From NCBI GenBank assembly GCA_035508435.1, contig DATJNA010000006.1:1-64000 (forward strand): 64,000 nt of DNA, written 5' to 3'. Below the pieces are notes generated by a model. That model made no database searches and had not been told where the DNA came from. It saw only the letters and a list, made by a program, of their open reading frames with translations. The translations under genes and the position numbers were made by a program. Shown here piece by piece: positions 47,934 through 57,148 of the stretch. How positions within the stretch are numbered: position 1 is the stretch's first letter; every line of letters begins with the position of its first letter. Source of the DNA: JASHVB01 sp035508435. GTDB taxonomy: Bacteria > Pseudomonadota > Alphaproteobacteria > Acetobacterales > Acetobacteraceae.

Positions 47934-48386
47934 TCATACTCCCGTCGAGGCCAGGCGCACCGCTTCGGCAATGCGCTGGTAGCAGCCGCAACGACAGATG
48001 TTGCCGGACATGGCATCAAGGATTTCTGCGTCCGACGGCTTGGCGTTCTGGGCCAGCAGCGCCGCCGCCTGCATGATCTGCCCGGCGTGGCAGTAGCCGC
48101 ATTGCGGTGCGCTGGTCTCGCGCCAGGCGCGTTGCACCGGATGGTTGCCCTCGGGATCGAGGCCTTCGATGGTGACGACCGCGCGGTCGGCAACCTCGGA
48201 AACCTGCACCTGGCAGGATCGCACCGCGGCGCCGTTGAGATGCACGGTGCACGCACCGCATAGCCCCTTGCCGCAGCCAAATTTGGTACCGGTCAGCCCC
48301 AGCTCGTCACGGATCACCCAGAGCAAGGGAATGTCGGCATCGCCGTCATAGGTGTGGCGCTGCCCGTTGATTGTCAGCGTGACCAT
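47934..48386 (-). CDS. Molybdenum hydroxylase [2Fe-2S] subunit (IorA-type)
   Basis: A 150-residue electron-transfer subunit with two [2Fe-2S] clusters. The first is ferredoxin-like (C38, C43, C46, C58, in CGKGLCGACTVHLNG). The second is helical (C96, C99, C131, C133, in CGYCHAGQ and ICRCGCYQRI). The frame extends upstream, but ATG 48386 has GAGG about 7 bases before and starts the family sequence MVTLTINGQ. It has no signal peptide; it probably travels with the Tat-exported large subunit. Confidence 0.92.
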   Translation of the reverse strand: MVTLTINGQRHTYDGDADIPLLWVIRDELGLTGTKFGCGKGLCGACTVHLNGAAVRSCQVQVSEVADRAVVTIEGLDPEGNHPVQRAWRETSAPQCGYCHAGQIMQAAALLAQNAKPSDAEILDAMSGNICRCGCYQRIAEAVRLASTGV

Positions 48387-48465
48387 GTTTCCACCTCTTC
48401 CGTGGGTCGAGACGGCGCGGCCGGATGCCGTCCATCTCGCCCCGTGCCTTGTTATTGCAGCCTTG

Positions 48466-50202
48466 TCAGTCGTGCCGCCGCAATGCGAACACCCAGACGA
48501 CACCGCCTTGCGGCACCGCGTCGGGATCGACCTTCAGCGATGTCTTGGCCAGCGAATCCTGGATGCGCTGTGCGTCCACGCCCCATCCGGACTGCACCGC
48601 GACGTACTCGGTGTCGCCCACCTGGAACGCCACCGGCATGCCGATGATGCCCGAGTTGGTGCGCTGCTGCCACAGCAGCTCGCCGGTCTTGGCGTCGAAC
48701 GCGCGGAACATGCGGTCGTTGGTGCCGCCGGTGAACACCAGTCCGCCCGCCGTGCTCAGCACCGAATCAAACAGTTGGTTGGGGAACGGATAGGTCCATA
48801 CGCGCTTGCCGGTCGCCACATCCCACGCCTGCAGTTCGCCGATATGATCGCCGCGCGGGCGCAGCTTGAGGCTGTCGGGGTCGGCGCCGAGCCAGAGCTG
48901 GCCGGCAACGAGCTGCTTCTTCTCTCCCAGCATCTGGCCGCACATGTTGTCGTTGGCCGGGATGTACAGCAGGTGGGTCTGATCGCTGTAGGATTCCGAA
49001 GTCCAGTCGTCGCCACCCCAGAGCGAGGGACAGAAATTCACTTCCTTGCCGGCGGTCGGCTTGTGGTCCATGTCGTAGGTGGGCCGGCCGGTCTGCGGGT
49101 CGAGACTCTTGAACGCGTTCTGATAGACGAACGGCTTGCCGGAGATGAACTTGATGCCGTTGTCGGTCTGCTGCAGCACCCACAGGTAGCCGTCGCGCGC
49201 GGCATGCACCAGCGCATCGATCTGCTGGCCGTCATGCTCCATGTTGACCAGGATCGGCGGCCGGACTTCGTCCCAGTCCCACGAATCGTTCCAATGGTAC
49301 TGGTGATAGCCCACCAGCTTGCCGGTATCGGGGTCGAGCGCGACGGTCGAGCTGGTGTAGAGGTCGTCGCCGGGATGCAGGTCGCCAGGCCATGGCGCGG
49401 CATTGCCGACGCCCCAATAGGCGATGTTGCGCTTCGGATCATAGTCGCCGGTGATCCACACCGAGCCGCCGCCGGTTTTCCACGCGTCGCTCTTCCAGGT
49501 GTCGCCGCCCGGATCGTTCGGGCCGGCGATGGTCTGGAACACCCATGCCTGCTTGCCGGTGTCGGCGTCATAGGCGGCGATGAAGCTGCGCACACCGAAC
49601 TCGCCACCGGACAGGCCGACCATGACCTTGCCGTGCACCACCAGCGGCTCCAGCGTCATGTACTGGCCGCGCTTGTAGTCGGCGACGGTGGTGTTCCAGA
49701 CTTCCTTGCCGGTCTTGGCATCCAGCGCGATGAGGTGGGCATCGACCGTGGCGAGGAACACCTTGTCGCCCCACAGCGCGACGCCACGATTGGTCGGATG
49801 CAACTGGAACAAATCGGCCGGCAGTTTCTCCTTGTAGCGCCAGATCAGGTCGCCCGTGGCGGCATTCAGCGCCAGCACCTGCATCTCCGGCGTGGTGACG
49901 AACATCACGCCGTTGTTCACCATCGGCGGCGATTCGTGGCCTTCGACGACGCCGGTGGCGAATGTCCACACCGGCACGAGCTGGCTGACATTGTTCACAT
50001 TGATCTGGCGCAGCGGACTGAATCCATGGTCGTCATAGGTCCGCCGATACAGCAACCAGTTGCCCGGTTCCGGGTTCTCCAACCGTTGCTGCGTGACCGT
50101 GGCATAGCCGGTCACTTCCCCCGCAGCAGCACCGCCTGCGAGCATGCAGCCCATCAGGCCCGCCGCGACTGTCGTTAAGACGGTCTTGGTCCCTTGTCGC
50201 AT
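48466..50202 (-). CDS. PQQ-dependent alcohol dehydrogenase, lanthanide-type active site
   Basis: A 578-residue eight-bladed quinoprotein for the periplasm, with a signal peptide over about 1-27. Propeller tryptophan-docking motifs recur (GDLIWRYKEKL, GKEVWNTTVADY, GKRVWTYPFPNQ). The active-site stretch SWDWDEVRPP has the catalytic aspartate D309 and a second aspartate two residues on (D311). That extra aspartate marks lanthanide-using enzymes (XoxF, PedH/ExaF); calcium types have Ala, Thr or Ser. There is no C-terminal cytochrome domain, so electrons must leave through a partner. GGAGG eight bases before ATG 50202 sets the start. The substrate is an alcohol or aldehyde; methanol is not proven. 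Confidence 0.88.
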   Translation of the reverse strand: MRQGTKTVLTTVAAGLMGCMLAGGAAAGEVTGYATVTQQRLENPEPGNWLLYRRTYDDHGFSPLRQINVNNVSQLVPVWTFATGVVEGHESPPMVNNGVMFVTTPEMQVLALNAATGDLIWRYKEKLPADLFQLHPTNRGVALWGDKVFLATVDAHLIALDAKTGKEVWNTTVADYKRGQYMTLEPLVVHGKVMVGLSGGEFGVRSFIAAYDADTGKQAWVFQTIAGPNDPGGDTWKSDAWKTGGGSVWITGDYDPKRNIAYWGVGNAAPWPGDLHPGDDLYTSSTVALDPDTGKLVGYHQYHWNDSWDWDEVRPPILVNMEHDGQQIDALVHAARDGYLWVLQQTDNGIKFISGKPFVYQNAFKSLDPQTGRPTYDMDHKPTAGKEVNFCPSLWGGDDWTSESYSDQTHLLYIPANDNMCGQMLGEKKQLVAGQLWLGADPDSLKLRPRGDHIGELQAWDVATGKRVWTYPFPNQLFDSVLSTAGGLVFTGGTNDRMFRAFDAKTGELLWQQRTNSGIIGMPVAFQVGDTEYVAVQSGWGVDAQRIQDSLAKTSLKVDPDAVPQGGVVWVFALRRHD

Positions 50203-50273
50203 CTGCATTTCCTCCACCGGATCGTGCGTTCAGGCACTTGCTTTGTCGTTTCGTGACGCGTGGTCTGCGGTCG

Positions 50274-50852
50274 TCATGCTCCTTGCTGTTGTTCACCACC
50301 GACGCGGGCGGAAAACGGACCGGCGACCACCAGCACGCCGTTGCCGAGCTTCAATGGCAACGCCGGCAGGGGTCGTGGCGCCGGACCGCCCACGACTTTC
50401 GCTCCGTGACGCAGATCGTACTGCGATTGATGGCACGGGCACTGCAGGACCTGAGTGGATTTCAGCCAGTCCGTCACCGTGCATTGCTGATGCGTGCAGA
50501 TGGCGGAGAAGGCCGCCACGCCGTCCGCCGCCAGCAACTTCTCTGCCTCGCCGAGCGTGGCGGGATCGAACCGCATCAACAGGACCATGTTAAGCCGCGA
50601 TCCGTCGCGCGGCACTTTCCTGTGCGGGTCGAAACTCCAGGCGAAGGTGACGTCCTGCGCGGCGAGGTCGCCGGGTTTCAGCGGCGTGGTGTCGGCGTCA
50701 ACGCCGGCGCTGACCAGCCAGTCGCCCGGTTGCGGCAGCTTCATGCGTTCCGGATCGGCCGGTTGGTCGGCGCGCCCGCTCGCACTGCCGAGGCTGTAGG
50801 CGACAGCCCCGCCGGCGATAACGATGCGGCGCGAGACCGTTCGTCCCGCCAT
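50274..50852 (-). CDS. Rieske [2Fe-2S] protein of the quinoprotein operon
   Basis: A 192-residue exported protein with a Tat-type start (SRRIVIAGGAVAYSLG). The Rieske motif is complete: C119 and H121 in CTHQQC, C138 and H141 in CPCHQS, with C124 and C140 for the disulfide. In petA-type bc1 Rieske proteins this comes with cytochromes b and c1; none is here. Position as first gene of the Rieske/quinoprotein/IorA/IorB operon suggests it carries electrons from those dehydrogenases, replacing the usual cytochrome c. GGAGG lies four to five bases before ATG 50852. Confidence 0.88.
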   Translation of the reverse strand: MAGRTVSRRIVIAGGAVAYSLGSASGRADQPADPERMKLPQPGDWLVSAGVDADTTPLKPGDLAAQDVTFAWSFDPHRKVPRDGSRLNMVLLMRFDPATLGEAEKLLAADGVAAFSAICTHQQCTVTDWLKSTQVLQCPCHQSQYDLRHGAKVVGGPAPRPLPALPLKLGNGVLVVAGPFSARVGGEQQQGA

Positions 50853-51238
50853 CGTTCCTCCCTCGCCACCATTGTGGCCTTCGCACGACACGGTTCCGTA
50901 TGTGTGCCCCGACCACGGTAGTCCTGTACGCGTGCCGCCGAGGTCGACAGGCTAGCGCCGGTTGACGTGATTGCCACCGGACGCGCCGGGCTAAATCCGC
51001 CGTAATCTATTCACGCCTTCGTGAGTGCAGAGCCGCCCGAGACTACTCGCAAGGGTTGCTCACCAGTCTCGAGGATTTGCCCGAACATGCGCGCTGCCGA
51101 CCCGGACCGCGAGCAACTTCGCCGCTACGGGGCGGGTTGCGCTTTGTTGCATGGTGCTTGCCCGCAAGCGGGCAGCTCCTGGCTTGCTGCGTGGTGGTTA
51201 ACCGGCAGGCGGACGGGCTCTGCTTTGCTGTGTGGCAC
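50853..51238. other. 386-base gap, short hairpin, no gene
   Basis: No coding signal on either strand that I trust. A perfect 7-bp hairpin, TGCCCGC-AA-GCGGGCA, lies at 51159-51174. The 50853-51000 part probably holds the promoter of the Rieske-quinoprotein operon. Confidence 0.45.
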
Positions 51239-52537
51239 TCAGCGTTGCACTGCCGCCGCAGCCGTCTCCGCCGCTTGCTCGCCGCTCAGCCACGCACCTG
51301 CCAAGGTGCCCGCCATCCCGTCATGGCACGCCTCGCCGGCGAACAGCAGATGCCCGTCGCCCAGCGGCTGGCCCAGTCGCATGCGTGCATCCGCCTGGCC
51401 GACCTTCACCCAGGAATAGGCGCCGTGAATGAACGGATCCGCCTCCCAGTGTGTGACCAGGTGGCCGCCGCCGCAGAACAATCGGTCCACCCGGCTGCCA
51501 AAGATGATGCGCAGCCGTTCCAGGGCGAAATCCACCACGGCGCTGTCGCCGGCACGTGCCAGCTCCCAGGCTGGCGCACCGCCGATCCAGCCCTGCACGT
51601 AGTCGCGCCCGTACGGCCAGCACTGGAACGGCACCAGCCGGTCGCCGCGCCGCGTCACCTGGCGCTCGACGGAGCAATGCGGCGGCAGGTCCAGCCGGTC
51701 CGTGCCATTCGCCCGCAGCGCCACCTTCATCGCGAGGCCCATGGGCATGGCGTCCAGGCATTGCTCCACCGTGGCGGGCAGAGCCGGATCGAAGCCGATC
51801 GCGCCGGACGCGAGGACGCCGGTGGAGGCGGTGACGATCGCCGCCCGCGCGGTCAGCGTCCCGCGCGGCGTGTCCGCGGCGATGCGCCCGCCCGGGCCGT
51901 TCCAGCGCAGCCTGCGCGCTGGCGTTTGCCGGCGGATATCCAGCCCGGCGCCGAGCCGCCGCACGACAAAGGCGCCGATGCCGCCTTGTGGAACCAGGTT
52001 GCTGCCATCGAGCGCATTGCGCCGCCAGTCGCGCAGGCTGAAATCCTCGGCCTCGGATACGCAGATCACCGGGCCTTCCCACGCCTCCACCGTCAGCGCC
52101 CAGGGGTCGCCGGGGAGATGGTCCGCCACGGCCGCCAGCGGCGCATCTGGCATGGCTTCTAGCAGCGCATCCGTGGCCGCCTCGAAGCGGTCCCACGCCT
52201 CGCCGTAGTCGGCGTATTCCGCTGGCGTCGCCTCCCTTGTGCCGACGAACAAGCGCTCGCGGCGCAGCTCATTGGATCGGAGCAAGGTCTCGCCGGCGGT
52301 CTGGGCGATCGGCACCAGGGGGTTATGCTCTGCCGAGTGCAGCCAGATGGCGCCCATGTCGAACCACCCGCCGCCCAGCGCCTCCGGATAGGCGGTCCAG
52401 GCGCGGCCGCCGATGCGGTCGGTGGCTTCCAGCACGATCGCCCCAACACCGAGGCGGCGTAGCGCGGTGGCGGCGCCCAGGCCCGCGAGCCCCGCACCGA
52501 TGACCAGCACATCGGTGTCGGTCGGCGTCTCGGCCAT
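51239..52537 (-). CDS. Flavin-containing amine oxidase family protein
   Basis: A 432-residue FAD enzyme. The Rossmann motif is VLVIGAGLAGLGAATALRRLG (9-29), then LEATDRIGGRAWT, the family glutathione-reductase-2 motif. The C-terminal FAD segment is LLFAGEACHDGMAGTLAGAWLSGEQAA, as in monoamine/polyamine oxidases. The substrate is probably an amine such as a polyamine, but L-amino acids or carotenoids are oxidised by cousins. GGAGG lies upstream of ATG 52537. It is divergent from the ferredoxin reductase gene, 107 bases away. Confidence 0.88.
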   Translation of the reverse strand: MAETPTDTDVLVIGAGLAGLGAATALRRLGVGAIVLEATDRIGGRAWTAYPEALGGGWFDMGAIWLHSAEHNPLVPIAQTAGETLLRSNELRRERLFVGTREATPAEYADYGEAWDRFEAATDALLEAMPDAPLAAVADHLPGDPWALTVEAWEGPVICVSEAEDFSLRDWRRNALDGSNLVPQGGIGAFVVRRLGAGLDIRRQTPARRLRWNGPGGRIAADTPRGTLTARAAIVTASTGVLASGAIGFDPALPATVEQCLDAMPMGLAMKVALRANGTDRLDLPPHCSVERQVTRRGDRLVPFQCWPYGRDYVQGWIGGAPAWELARAGDSAVVDFALERLRIIFGSRVDRLFCGGGHLVTHWEADPFIHGAYSWVKVGQADARMRLGQPLGDGHLLFAGEACHDGMAGTLAGAWLSGEQAAETAAAAVQR

Positions 52538-52644
52538 CGCTGCTTCCTCCGCGGGTGCCGTGCGGACATAGCGTGTCGGCGGCAAAAGGGAATGGCCCGC
52601 GTCGCGCGCTTGCCGCCGCATGCGGTGCGGGGTACGGGCGCGCC

Positions 52645-53658
52645 ATGGCAGACGATATTTCCACCGACGTGGCCATCATCGGTGCCGGCCCCGTCGGTAT
52701 GTTCGCAGTGTTCCAGCTCGGCATGCTGAGCCTGTCCAGCGTGCTGCTGGACGCCCTGGGCGAGGTCGGCGGGCAGTGTGCCGCGCTGTATCCGGAGAAG
52801 CCGATCTACGACATCCCCGCGCACCCCTCGATCGACGCGGCCGGGCTGATCGCGCGGCTCGAGGCCCAGATCGCTCCGTTCCACGCGCCGCGCTTGCTCG
52901 GGCGCCGCGTGTCGGGTCTGGCAGGCGCGGCGGGCGGGTTCACGCTGAGCACGGAGCGCGGCGACACGGTGCATGCCAAGGCGGTGCTGATCGCGGCCGG
53001 TGCCGGCGCCTTCGGCCCCAACCGTCCGCCGATCGAAGGGCTGGAGGCGTATGAGGCGACCGGCGCGGTGCAGTACTACGTGCGCCGGCGCGAGGAGTTC
53101 CTTGGCAAGCGCGTGGTGATCGCGGGCGGTGGCGATTCGGCGGTGGATTGGGCGCTCTCGCTGAAGGACATCGCGCGCGTCGCGGTGGTGCATCGCCGGG
53201 CGAAATTCCGCGCCGCGCCGGAGAGTGCGGGGCAGCTCGATGCGGCGGCGGCGCGCGGCGAGGTCGAGATGGTGATCCCCTACCAGCTTCAGGCACTTCG
53301 CGGCGCGGACGGTGTGCTGGAAGCGGTGGAAGTCGCGACGCTGCAAGGCGGGACGCGGGCGATTCCGGCCGATGTGCTGCTGCCGTTCTTCGGGCTTTCG
53401 ATGGATCTCGGGCCGATCGCCGCCTGGGGGCTGGAGAGCATGCAGCACCACGTGAAGATCGATCCGGCGACCGGTGCCACAAGCTGGCCGGGCGTGTTCG
53501 CGATCGGCGACGTTGCCACCTATCCGGGCAAGCTGAAGCTGATCCTGCAAGGGTTCGCGGAGGCAGCGGTGGCGGCGCACGCGATCTTCGGCGTGGTGCA
53601 TCCGGGCGAGGCGTTGCATTTCGAATATTCGACGACGAAGGGCGTGCCGGCGGGGTAG
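52645..53658 (+). CDS. Ferredoxin-NADP reductase, thioredoxin reductase-like type
   Basis: A 337-residue flavoprotein. FAD motif DVAIIGAGPVGMFAVFQLGML, then GEVGGQCAALYPEKPIYDIP, which is the hallmark of TrxR-like ferredoxin-NADP reductases (FNR type 2) of alphaproteobacteria and Bacillus. The NADPH domain has VVIAGGGDSAVDWALSL. There is no CxxC redox pair in the middle domain, which rules out thioredoxin reductase. The C-terminal IGDVATYPGKLKLILQGFAEAAVAAHAIF is typical. It supplies reduced ferredoxin or flavodoxin, or works in reverse. The start is ATG 52645. Confidence 0.93.
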   Translation: MADDISTDVAIIGAGPVGMFAVFQLGMLSLSSVLLDALGEVGGQCAALYPEKPIYDIPAHPSIDAAGLIARLEAQIAPFHAPRLLGRRVSGLAGAAGGFTLSTERGDTVHAKAVLIAAGAGAFGPNRPPIEGLEAYEATGAVQYYVRRREEFLGKRVVIAGGGDSAVDWALSLKDIARVAVVHRRAKFRAAPESAGQLDAAAARGEVEMVIPYQLQALRGADGVLEAVEVATLQGGTRAIPADVLLPFFGLSMDLGPIAAWGLESMQHHVKIDPATGATSWPGVFAIGDVATYPGKLKLILQGFAEAAVAAHAIFGVVHPGEALHFEYSTTKGVPAG

Positions 53659-53729
53659 GGGCGCGCCGGTACGACTCGATGCCGAGGCGGTAAACCATTC
53701 GGCAACCCGACCGTGTGAGTCTCGGCCGC

Positions 53730-55130
53730 ATGCCCCGTCCCACCTCCCGCTTCGTCTGCCACTCCTGCGGCGCCGTCACGCCCAAATGGGCCGGCCACTG
53801 CGAGACCTGCGGCGAGTGGAACACCATCGTCGAGGAACCGATCGCTGCCCGCTCCGGCCCCGCCGGCAAGGCGCATCCGGGCCAGCGGGTGGAGTTCGTC
53901 GGCCTCGCCGGAAGTGCCGCCCCGCCGCCCCGCGCCGTCACCGGCATCGGCGAACTGGACCGGGTGCTGGGCGGAGGTTTGGTGCCAGGCTCCGCCGTCC
54001 TGGTCGGCGGCGATCCCGGGATCGGCAAGTCAACGCTGCTATTGCAGGCCGCCGCCTCGCTGGCATGCTCTGGCCGCCGCGTGCTGTACGTCTCCGGCGA
54101 GGAGTCCATCGAGCAAGTCCGGCTGCGCGCGCGCAGGCTGGGGCTGGCGGCGGCGCGGGTGGAGCTGGCGGCCTCGGTCAACCTGCGCGACATCGCCGCC
54201 AGCCTGGAGCATGCCAGGGACGCCGTCCTGGTGGTGATCGATTCGATCCAGACCATGTGGCTGGATTCGATCGACAGTGCCCCCGGCACGGTGGCGCAGG
54301 TGCGAGCGGCCAGCTTCGAGCTGATCCGCCTCGCCAAGGGAGGAAATTTCGCGCTGGCGCTGGTGGGCCATGTCACCAAGGACGGCGCGCTCGCCGGCCC
54401 GCGCGTCCTGGAACATATGGTCGACGCGGTGCTGTATTTCGAAGGCGACCGCGGCCATCAGTTTCGCATCCTGCGCGGCGTCAAGAATCGCTTCGGCGCC
54501 ACCGATGAGATCGGCGTGTTTGAAATGACAGAGCAAGGCCTGGCCGAGGTGACGAATCCCTCCGCCCTGTTCCTGGCCGAGCGCCGCGGCAATATCGCCG
54601 GTTCAGCGGTATTCGCGGGCCTGGAAGGGACGCGGCCCGTGCTGGTGGAAATACAGGCGCTATTGGCGCCCAATCCGGGCGGTTCGCCGCGACGCTCGGT
54701 GATCGGCTGGGATTCCGGGCGGCTGGCGATGTTGCTCGCGGTATTGGAGACGCGCGCCGGACTGCGGCTGAACGCCACCGACGTCTATCTGAACGTCGCC
54801 GGCGGCCTGCGCGTGACCGAGCCGGCGGCGGACCTGGCGGTGGCGGCAGCGCTCGCCTCCGCGGCCAGCGATCAGCCGACCAGTGCAGGCACGGTGTATT
54901 TCGGTGAGGTCGGGCTGTCGGGCGAGATCCGGCAGGTGGCGCAGGCCGAGGCGCGCATGAAGGAGGCGGCGAAGCTCGGATTCGATTCGGCGACGCTGCC
55001 GCGGCGGGTGGCGCGTGGCAACCGTCCGCTCTTGGCGCCGGACGGACTGCGGCTGGAGGAGGTCGGGCACATCGCCGACCTGGTCGGACGGTTCATGCCG
55101 CGGGCAGCCGAGACACACCACGACGACTGA
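53730..55130 (+). CDS. radA: DNA repair protein RadA
   Basis: A 466-residue RecA-like ATPase that promotes branch migration in recombination. The N-terminal C4 zinc finger is complete (C10, C13, C24, C27). Walker A is GGDPGIGKST (about 93-102), the RadA motif is KNRFGATDEIGVFEM, and the C-terminal Lon-like domain has PADLAVAAALASAASDQP and GEVGLSGEIRQV. A GTG 15 bases upstream is an alternative start, but ATG 53730 fits the family N-terminus. It lies 71 bases after the ferredoxin reductase. Confidence 0.95.
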   Translation: MPRPTSRFVCHSCGAVTPKWAGHCETCGEWNTIVEEPIAARSGPAGKAHPGQRVEFVGLAGSAAPPPRAVTGIGELDRVLGGGLVPGSAVLVGGDPGIGKSTLLLQAAASLACSGRRVLYVSGEESIEQVRLRARRLGLAAARVELAASVNLRDIAASLEHARDAVLVVIDSIQTMWLDSIDSAPGTVAQVRAASFELIRLAKGGNFALALVGHVTKDGALAGPRVLEHMVDAVLYFEGDRGHQFRILRGVKNRFGATDEIGVFEMTEQGLAEVTNPSALFLAERRGNIAGSAVFAGLEGTRPVLVEIQALLAPNPGGSPRRSVIGWDSGRLAMLLAVLETRAGLRLNATDVYLNVAGGLRVTEPAADLAVAAALASAASDQPTSAGTVYFGEVGLSGEIRQVAQAEARMKEAAKLGFDSATLPRRVARGNRPLLAPDGLRLEEVGHIADLVGRFMPRAAETHHDD

Positions 55131-55241
55131 TGATGGCGACCTGTCGACCGGTTAGTCCGCGCAAAACGGGGTGAGTCCGCGCAAAACGGATCGAGTGGCA
55201 TTGCGGCTGCCGCCAACCGGCTGGGACTTGCTCCGCAAGCC

Positions 55242-55652
55242 TCAGTCAATCCGCGCCAGAACCTGCTCCAGGTTGCCGAAGAACCGCTGCCACCCGTACT
55301 TCGCCCCCTGGTAGGCCTGCTGCTGATCCGCCCGGAAGCCCGCTTGTTCCATCCGCAGGTGGGTACCCGTGCGCGTCGGGGTGAGGGTCCACGTCACGAC
55401 ACTCGCAAGACCCAGCGCTCCCCAGGTGTACGACAGCGTCTTGTTCGGCTCGACTTCCCGCACCTGACAAGCAACGCTGCCCCAGTCTCCGCGAAGTTCG
55501 AAGCGGTGGCCCGCCACAGGCTGGAAGTCGTTCTTCATCAGCCATGCCTCGATCAGGTGCGGCTGTGTGAGCGCGCGCCAGAGCTTCTCCGGCGGATGCG
55601 GGATCTCACGCTCGACAACGACAGAGCGCGTATCGGCGGGCGTTTCGCTCAT
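55242..55652 (-). CDS. SRPBCC/AHSA1-type ligand-binding protein
   Basis: A 136-residue protein of the START/Bet v1-like superfamily. VVEREIPHPPEKLWRALTQPHLIEAWLMKNDF is the AHSA1 start and the rest forms the hydrophobic cup. Its ATG overlaps the stop of the ArsR-type regulator (ATGA), so it is translated with it. ArsR-SRPBCC pairs are frequent in bacteria. The ligand is unknown, and the pair may respond to a hydrophobic compound. Confidence 0.87.
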   Translation of the reverse strand: MSETPADTRSVVVEREIPHPPEKLWRALTQPHLIEAWLMKNDFQPVAGHRFELRGDWGSVACQVREVEPNKTLSYTWGALGLASVVTWTLTPTRTGTHLRMEQAGFRADQQQAYQGAKYGWQRFFGNLEQVLARID

Positions 55653-55972
55653 TGGTCCATCCTCTTCAGCAGATCTTCGAGTTGGTCGAACCGGCGCTCC
55701 CAGAAGCCGGTCATTTGGTTCGTCCAGTCGATCAACGGGGCCAAGGCGCTGAACTGCGCACTGTAATGTGTCTGGCGACCCTCACGCCGGTCGCGCACCA
55801 GGCCGGCCTGCTTCAGGATCCCGAGATGCTTCGACACGGCCGGCTGCGAGACCCCGGCCCGCGTCGTCAGCGCCCCGACGGTTTGCTCCCCGTCGCGGCA
55901 GAGGCGCTCAAAGATCGCGCGGCGGGTCGGATCGGCCAACGATCTGAACAGCGGGTCACTTGGGTCGGGCAT
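55649..55972 (-). CDS. ArsR-family transcriptional regulator
   Basis: A 107-residue winged-helix protein. FRSLADPTRRAIFERLCRDGEQTVGALTTRAGVSQPAVSKHLGILKQAGLVRDRREGRQTHY is the complete ArsR DNA-binding domain. It has no metal-binding ELCVC motif, so it probably does not sense arsenic or zinc. It is the first gene of a two-gene operon with the SRPBCC protein and likely represses the promoter just upstream. Confidence 0.9.
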   Translation of the reverse strand: MPDPSDPLFRSLADPTRRAIFERLCRDGEQTVGALTTRAGVSQPAVSKHLGILKQAGLVRDRREGRQTHYSAQFSALAPLIDWTNQMTGFWERRFDQLEDLLKRMDQ

Positions 55973-56004
55973 CGCAATGCATAACCATATGGCTATGGGT
56001 CATA

Positions 56005-56032
56005 TCCATAACCAGACGGATATGTATGTCAA
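56005..56032 (-). promoter_or_regulatory. Probable sigma-70 promoter of the arsR-SRPBCC operon
   Basis: On the leftward strand TTGACA (56027-56032) is followed after 16 bases by TATGGA (56005-56010). The region 55978-56035 is AT-rich unlike its surroundings and includes the palindrome CCATATGG (55986-55993) between the -10 and the start codon, a possible ArsR operator. Confidence 0.55.
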
Positions 56033-56198
56033 GCGAAAAGTCGGGGATCAATCAGCCGGCCGCGCTTCGGTCAGGCGGGCGTCGGGGGCTGCGGAGGTCA
56101 GTGCCGCGCGTGGCCCGCGCCAACGGCGGCGTAACGCATTGGCCAGGAGAGGGCGATGCCTCGGCACATGGACGCACTCGACCTCGGAACGCCGCGGC

Positions 56199-56635
56199 TC
56201 AAGCAATCGTGTCGCCCATCAGGCGAACGCCTGATCCGCGTGCCGCGGCTCGCAGGTCACCGTCCAGCGTTGCAAGCGGCAGACCGCGGCGGCGCGCCAA
56301 CTCGAGATACGCCGCGTCGTACAGGGTCAGCCGGTAGCGGTCGGCCAGCGTGGGTCGGCCAGCGTGAGCGTCTCACCCCAGGCACGGGCATCGGTCTGCT
56401 GATCGATCGTGATGTCCAGCAGCGCAAGATCGTCGAGTGCCGCTTGCCGGAAATCGGCGTCAATACGGCCGCAGCGTACCGCAACCGTCAGGCTGTTAGC
56501 AACCTGCAGCCGCCATAGCGCTGGAACAATCGCCCCGTCGTCGGCGACCCGATCGTACACCGCGCGGATCGCCGCCGTGGTCTCGTCTCCATAGACCTAT
56601 GCAAGGGTCGCTGAACTATCCAGGATCAGACTCAC
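56199..56635 (-). pseudogene. VapC-like PIN toxin, doubly inactivated
   Basis: It begins GTG 56635, overlapping the antitoxin stop as GTGA, and reads MSLILDSSATLA, then a TAG stop where VYGDE should continue (TGG to TAG would do it). The frame goes on to LTLADP, where a 14-bp tandem duplication (56341-56354 and 56355-56368) shifts it. Removing one copy restores LTLADRYRLTLYDAAYLELARRRGLPLATLDGDLRAAA to a TGA at 56199. So it has two independent lesions in one PIN gene and is clearly dead. Confidence 0.85.
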
Positions 56636-56883
56636 GGGCGCCCCTCGTCGCGGTAGGTTTTCCATTCGCGCCATTCGAACCGGCCGAGCTTGCCGCTCTC
56701 CGCGCGCGCCCGAATCCGCTGCAAGGCGGCCCGCGCCTCAGTGCGACTGTGGTTCGCACGGGCCGGAACCAGCCGCGCAACCGCCTTGCCGCGGCGGGTG
56801 ATGACGAACTCCCCGCCGCGCTCCACCTCGTCAAGCAACTGACCGAGCTTGTTCTTGGCCTCGAAGGCACCGATCTCTCGCAT
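56632..56883 (-). CDS. Phd/YefM-family antitoxin
   Basis: An 83-residue antitoxin: IGAFEAKNKLGQLLDEVERGGEFVITRRGKAVARLVP is the Phd/YefM DNA-binding domain, followed by a charged C-terminal tail (GKLGRFEWREWKTYRDEGRP) that would wrap the toxin. The ORF is intact although its PIN toxin downstream carries a stop and a frameshift. The frame extends upstream beyond ATG 56883 but without homology. It may persist as a DNA-binding repressor or as an anti-addiction protein. Confidence 0.85.
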   Translation of the reverse strand: MREIGAFEAKNKLGQLLDEVERGGEFVITRRGKAVARLVPARANHSRTEARAALQRIRARAESGKLGRFEWREWKTYRDEGRP

Positions 56884-57148
56884 AGCCGACGTCTGTAAGC
56901 CAGTACAAGCCAGCTTGGTTGGGGTCAGGCGCTCCCGTCCAGTTCCTTGCGGCCAACCGCGTTGTTCGCGGCAAGACGCTGTTGTCCGGATGTCCGGCTC
57001 AGATGTCCTCCCCCGACTCGCGGCCCGTTGCGCTATCTTGCCTTGGCGCGAGGTGCGGAGCGGACGATAAGACGCTGGAACCAAGAGATGGCGGGCGCAT
57101 GATTCGACGGCGTGAGGCAATCACCGCGGCTTGTTCGCGGCCATCGCC

